Assembly (NCBI GenBank): GCA_020855015.1
Contig: JAHKLP010000101.1
Location: forward strand, 1 to 5,989
DNA: 5,989 nucleotides
Source: Methanobacterium sp.
Lineage (GTDB): Archaea; Methanobacteriota; Methanobacteria; Methanobacteriales; Methanobacteriaceae
Direction: 5' to 3'
A model generated the notes under the pieces. That model made no database searches. It was not told where the DNA came from and worked only from the letters and a program-made list of their open reading frames with translations. A program made the position numbers and the translations under genes. Below, in pieces: positions 5,558 through 5,989 of the stretch; positions within the stretch are counted from its first letter, which is position 1; every line of letters starts with the position of its first letter.

Positions 5558-5989
5558 TCATAAGAAGTTCACTACATCTTCAATAAATTTCAATGTTCCC
5601 ATCTCTATCTGCTGGGTTAAACCATCCAAATCTGAAAAATCTGGCGCGTCAACCAAAACATGTTCAAGAATAGAATCAACACCCTTAGTGGTTGATGGGA
5701 TGTGGTATTCCTTCCAGTTGCCTTCTTTTATGAGTTCCCAGTATCTTTTTTGAACCTTTTTATTAGATCCTGCTAACCATACTTCGAATTTGAAGGTTTC
5801 ATGAACAAAAACAATGGCTATTTTAAGTTTCCTATTCTTTAATGACTCTGGAGAGAAAGAGAAATAGGTCATGTCCATGTAACCATAATAAATCCCAGAT
5901 AAAGAATATTCAGGGTATTTATTCTTCAAATGCACTCTTAGATCCATGATATATTTCATCAATCCTTGGTAGGCCTTCTGGATGTAACC
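5558..5989 (-). CDS. DUF7000-type conserved protein of unknown function, N-terminus outside window
   Basis: The frame is open from the right edge (first codon GGT, minus strand) to TGA at 5558, giving 143 residues. Apparent starts at TTG 5962 and ATG 5959 are internal, because GYIQKAYQGLMKYIMDLR reads straight through them and resembles the family. Recognisable conserved blocks are LKNKYPEYSLSGIYYGYMDMTYFSF (21-45), RKLKIAIVFVHETFKFEVWLAGSNKKVQKRYW (53-84), GVDSILEHVLVDAPDFSDLD (103-122) and the helical end QQIEMGTLKFIEDVVNFL. From memory this matches small cytoplasmic proteins, about 170 residues long, listed as DUF7000 in bacteria and some methanogens; I cannot confirm the number here. No catalytic motif is known to me. 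The protein is soluble with mixed alpha/beta character. It is convergent with the kinase gene 32 bases away, so no operon link exists. Confidence 0.85.
   Translation of the reverse strand, partial: GYIQKAYQGLMKYIMDLRVHLKNKYPEYSLSGIYYGYMDMTYFSFSPESLKNRKLKIAIVFVHETFKFEVWLAGSNKKVQKRYWELIKEGNWKEYHIPSTTKGVDSILEHVLVDAPDFSDLDGLTQQIEMGTLKFIEDVVNFL

Noticed and set aside
1..5989. CRISPR array, tRNA, rRNA, transposase or integrase
   Set aside because: No regularly spaced repeats, no cloverleaf or rRNA-like sequence and no recombinase motifs were seen on either strand.

Overview
The window looks like chromosomal DNA of a methanogenic archaeon of the order Methanobacteriales, most like Methanobacterium. 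This is an inference from several signs: AT-rich DNA with archaeal TATA-like boxes and U-rich stop tracts, a PadR regulator and a soluble PAS/PAS/HisKA_2 sensor kinase of the type common in these methanogens, and a small winged-helix regulator paired with a tiny membrane protein, as seen in Euryarchaeota. No rRNA, tRNA, CRISPR array, transposase or phage gene was found.

Layout, left to right. (1) Positions 2-1213, minus strand: the N-terminal 404 residues of a polytopic membrane protein that resembles GT-C (PMT/ArnT-like) glycosyltransferases. It runs off the left edge, and the plus-strand ORFs over it are shadows. (2) Positions 1214-1368: a gap dominated by a long imperfect inverted repeat. 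(3) Positions 1369-2112, extending upstream, minus strand: an exported class-I amidotransferase-like protein of the BPL_N type. Its signal peptide appears to begin at a non-ATG codon. (4) Positions 2149-2532: about 380 bases without a gene, holding a likely promoter, short dyads and U-rich stop tracts. (5) Positions 2533-3130, minus strand: a two-gene unit of a winged-helix regulator followed by a 96-residue three-helix membrane protein with a five-proline loop. (6) Positions 3131-3358: a divergent promoter region. (7) Positions 3359-3901, plus strand: a PadR regulator. (8) Positions 4077-5525, plus strand: a cytoplasmic sensor histidine kinase with two PAS domains. (9) Positions 5558-5989, minus strand: the C-terminal 143 residues of a DUF7000-type protein that runs off the right edge.

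How the genes may work together. The regulator/membrane-protein pair sits back to back with the PadR gene, so the shared intergenic region could couple their expression. A 9-base word, AAGTATCAT, occurs both in front of the PadR gene and again just after it, ahead of the kinase promoter. PadR may therefore control itself and the kinase. The kinase has no response regulator in the window. The membrane protein and the exported amidotransferase-like protein lie in the same direction and may be cotranscribed through the hairpin-forming gap. None of these links is proven by the sequence. I did not find a clearly new multi-gene system. The best leads are the inverted repeat at 1268-1361, the non-canonical start of the BPL_N-like gene and the regulator/small-membrane-protein module.
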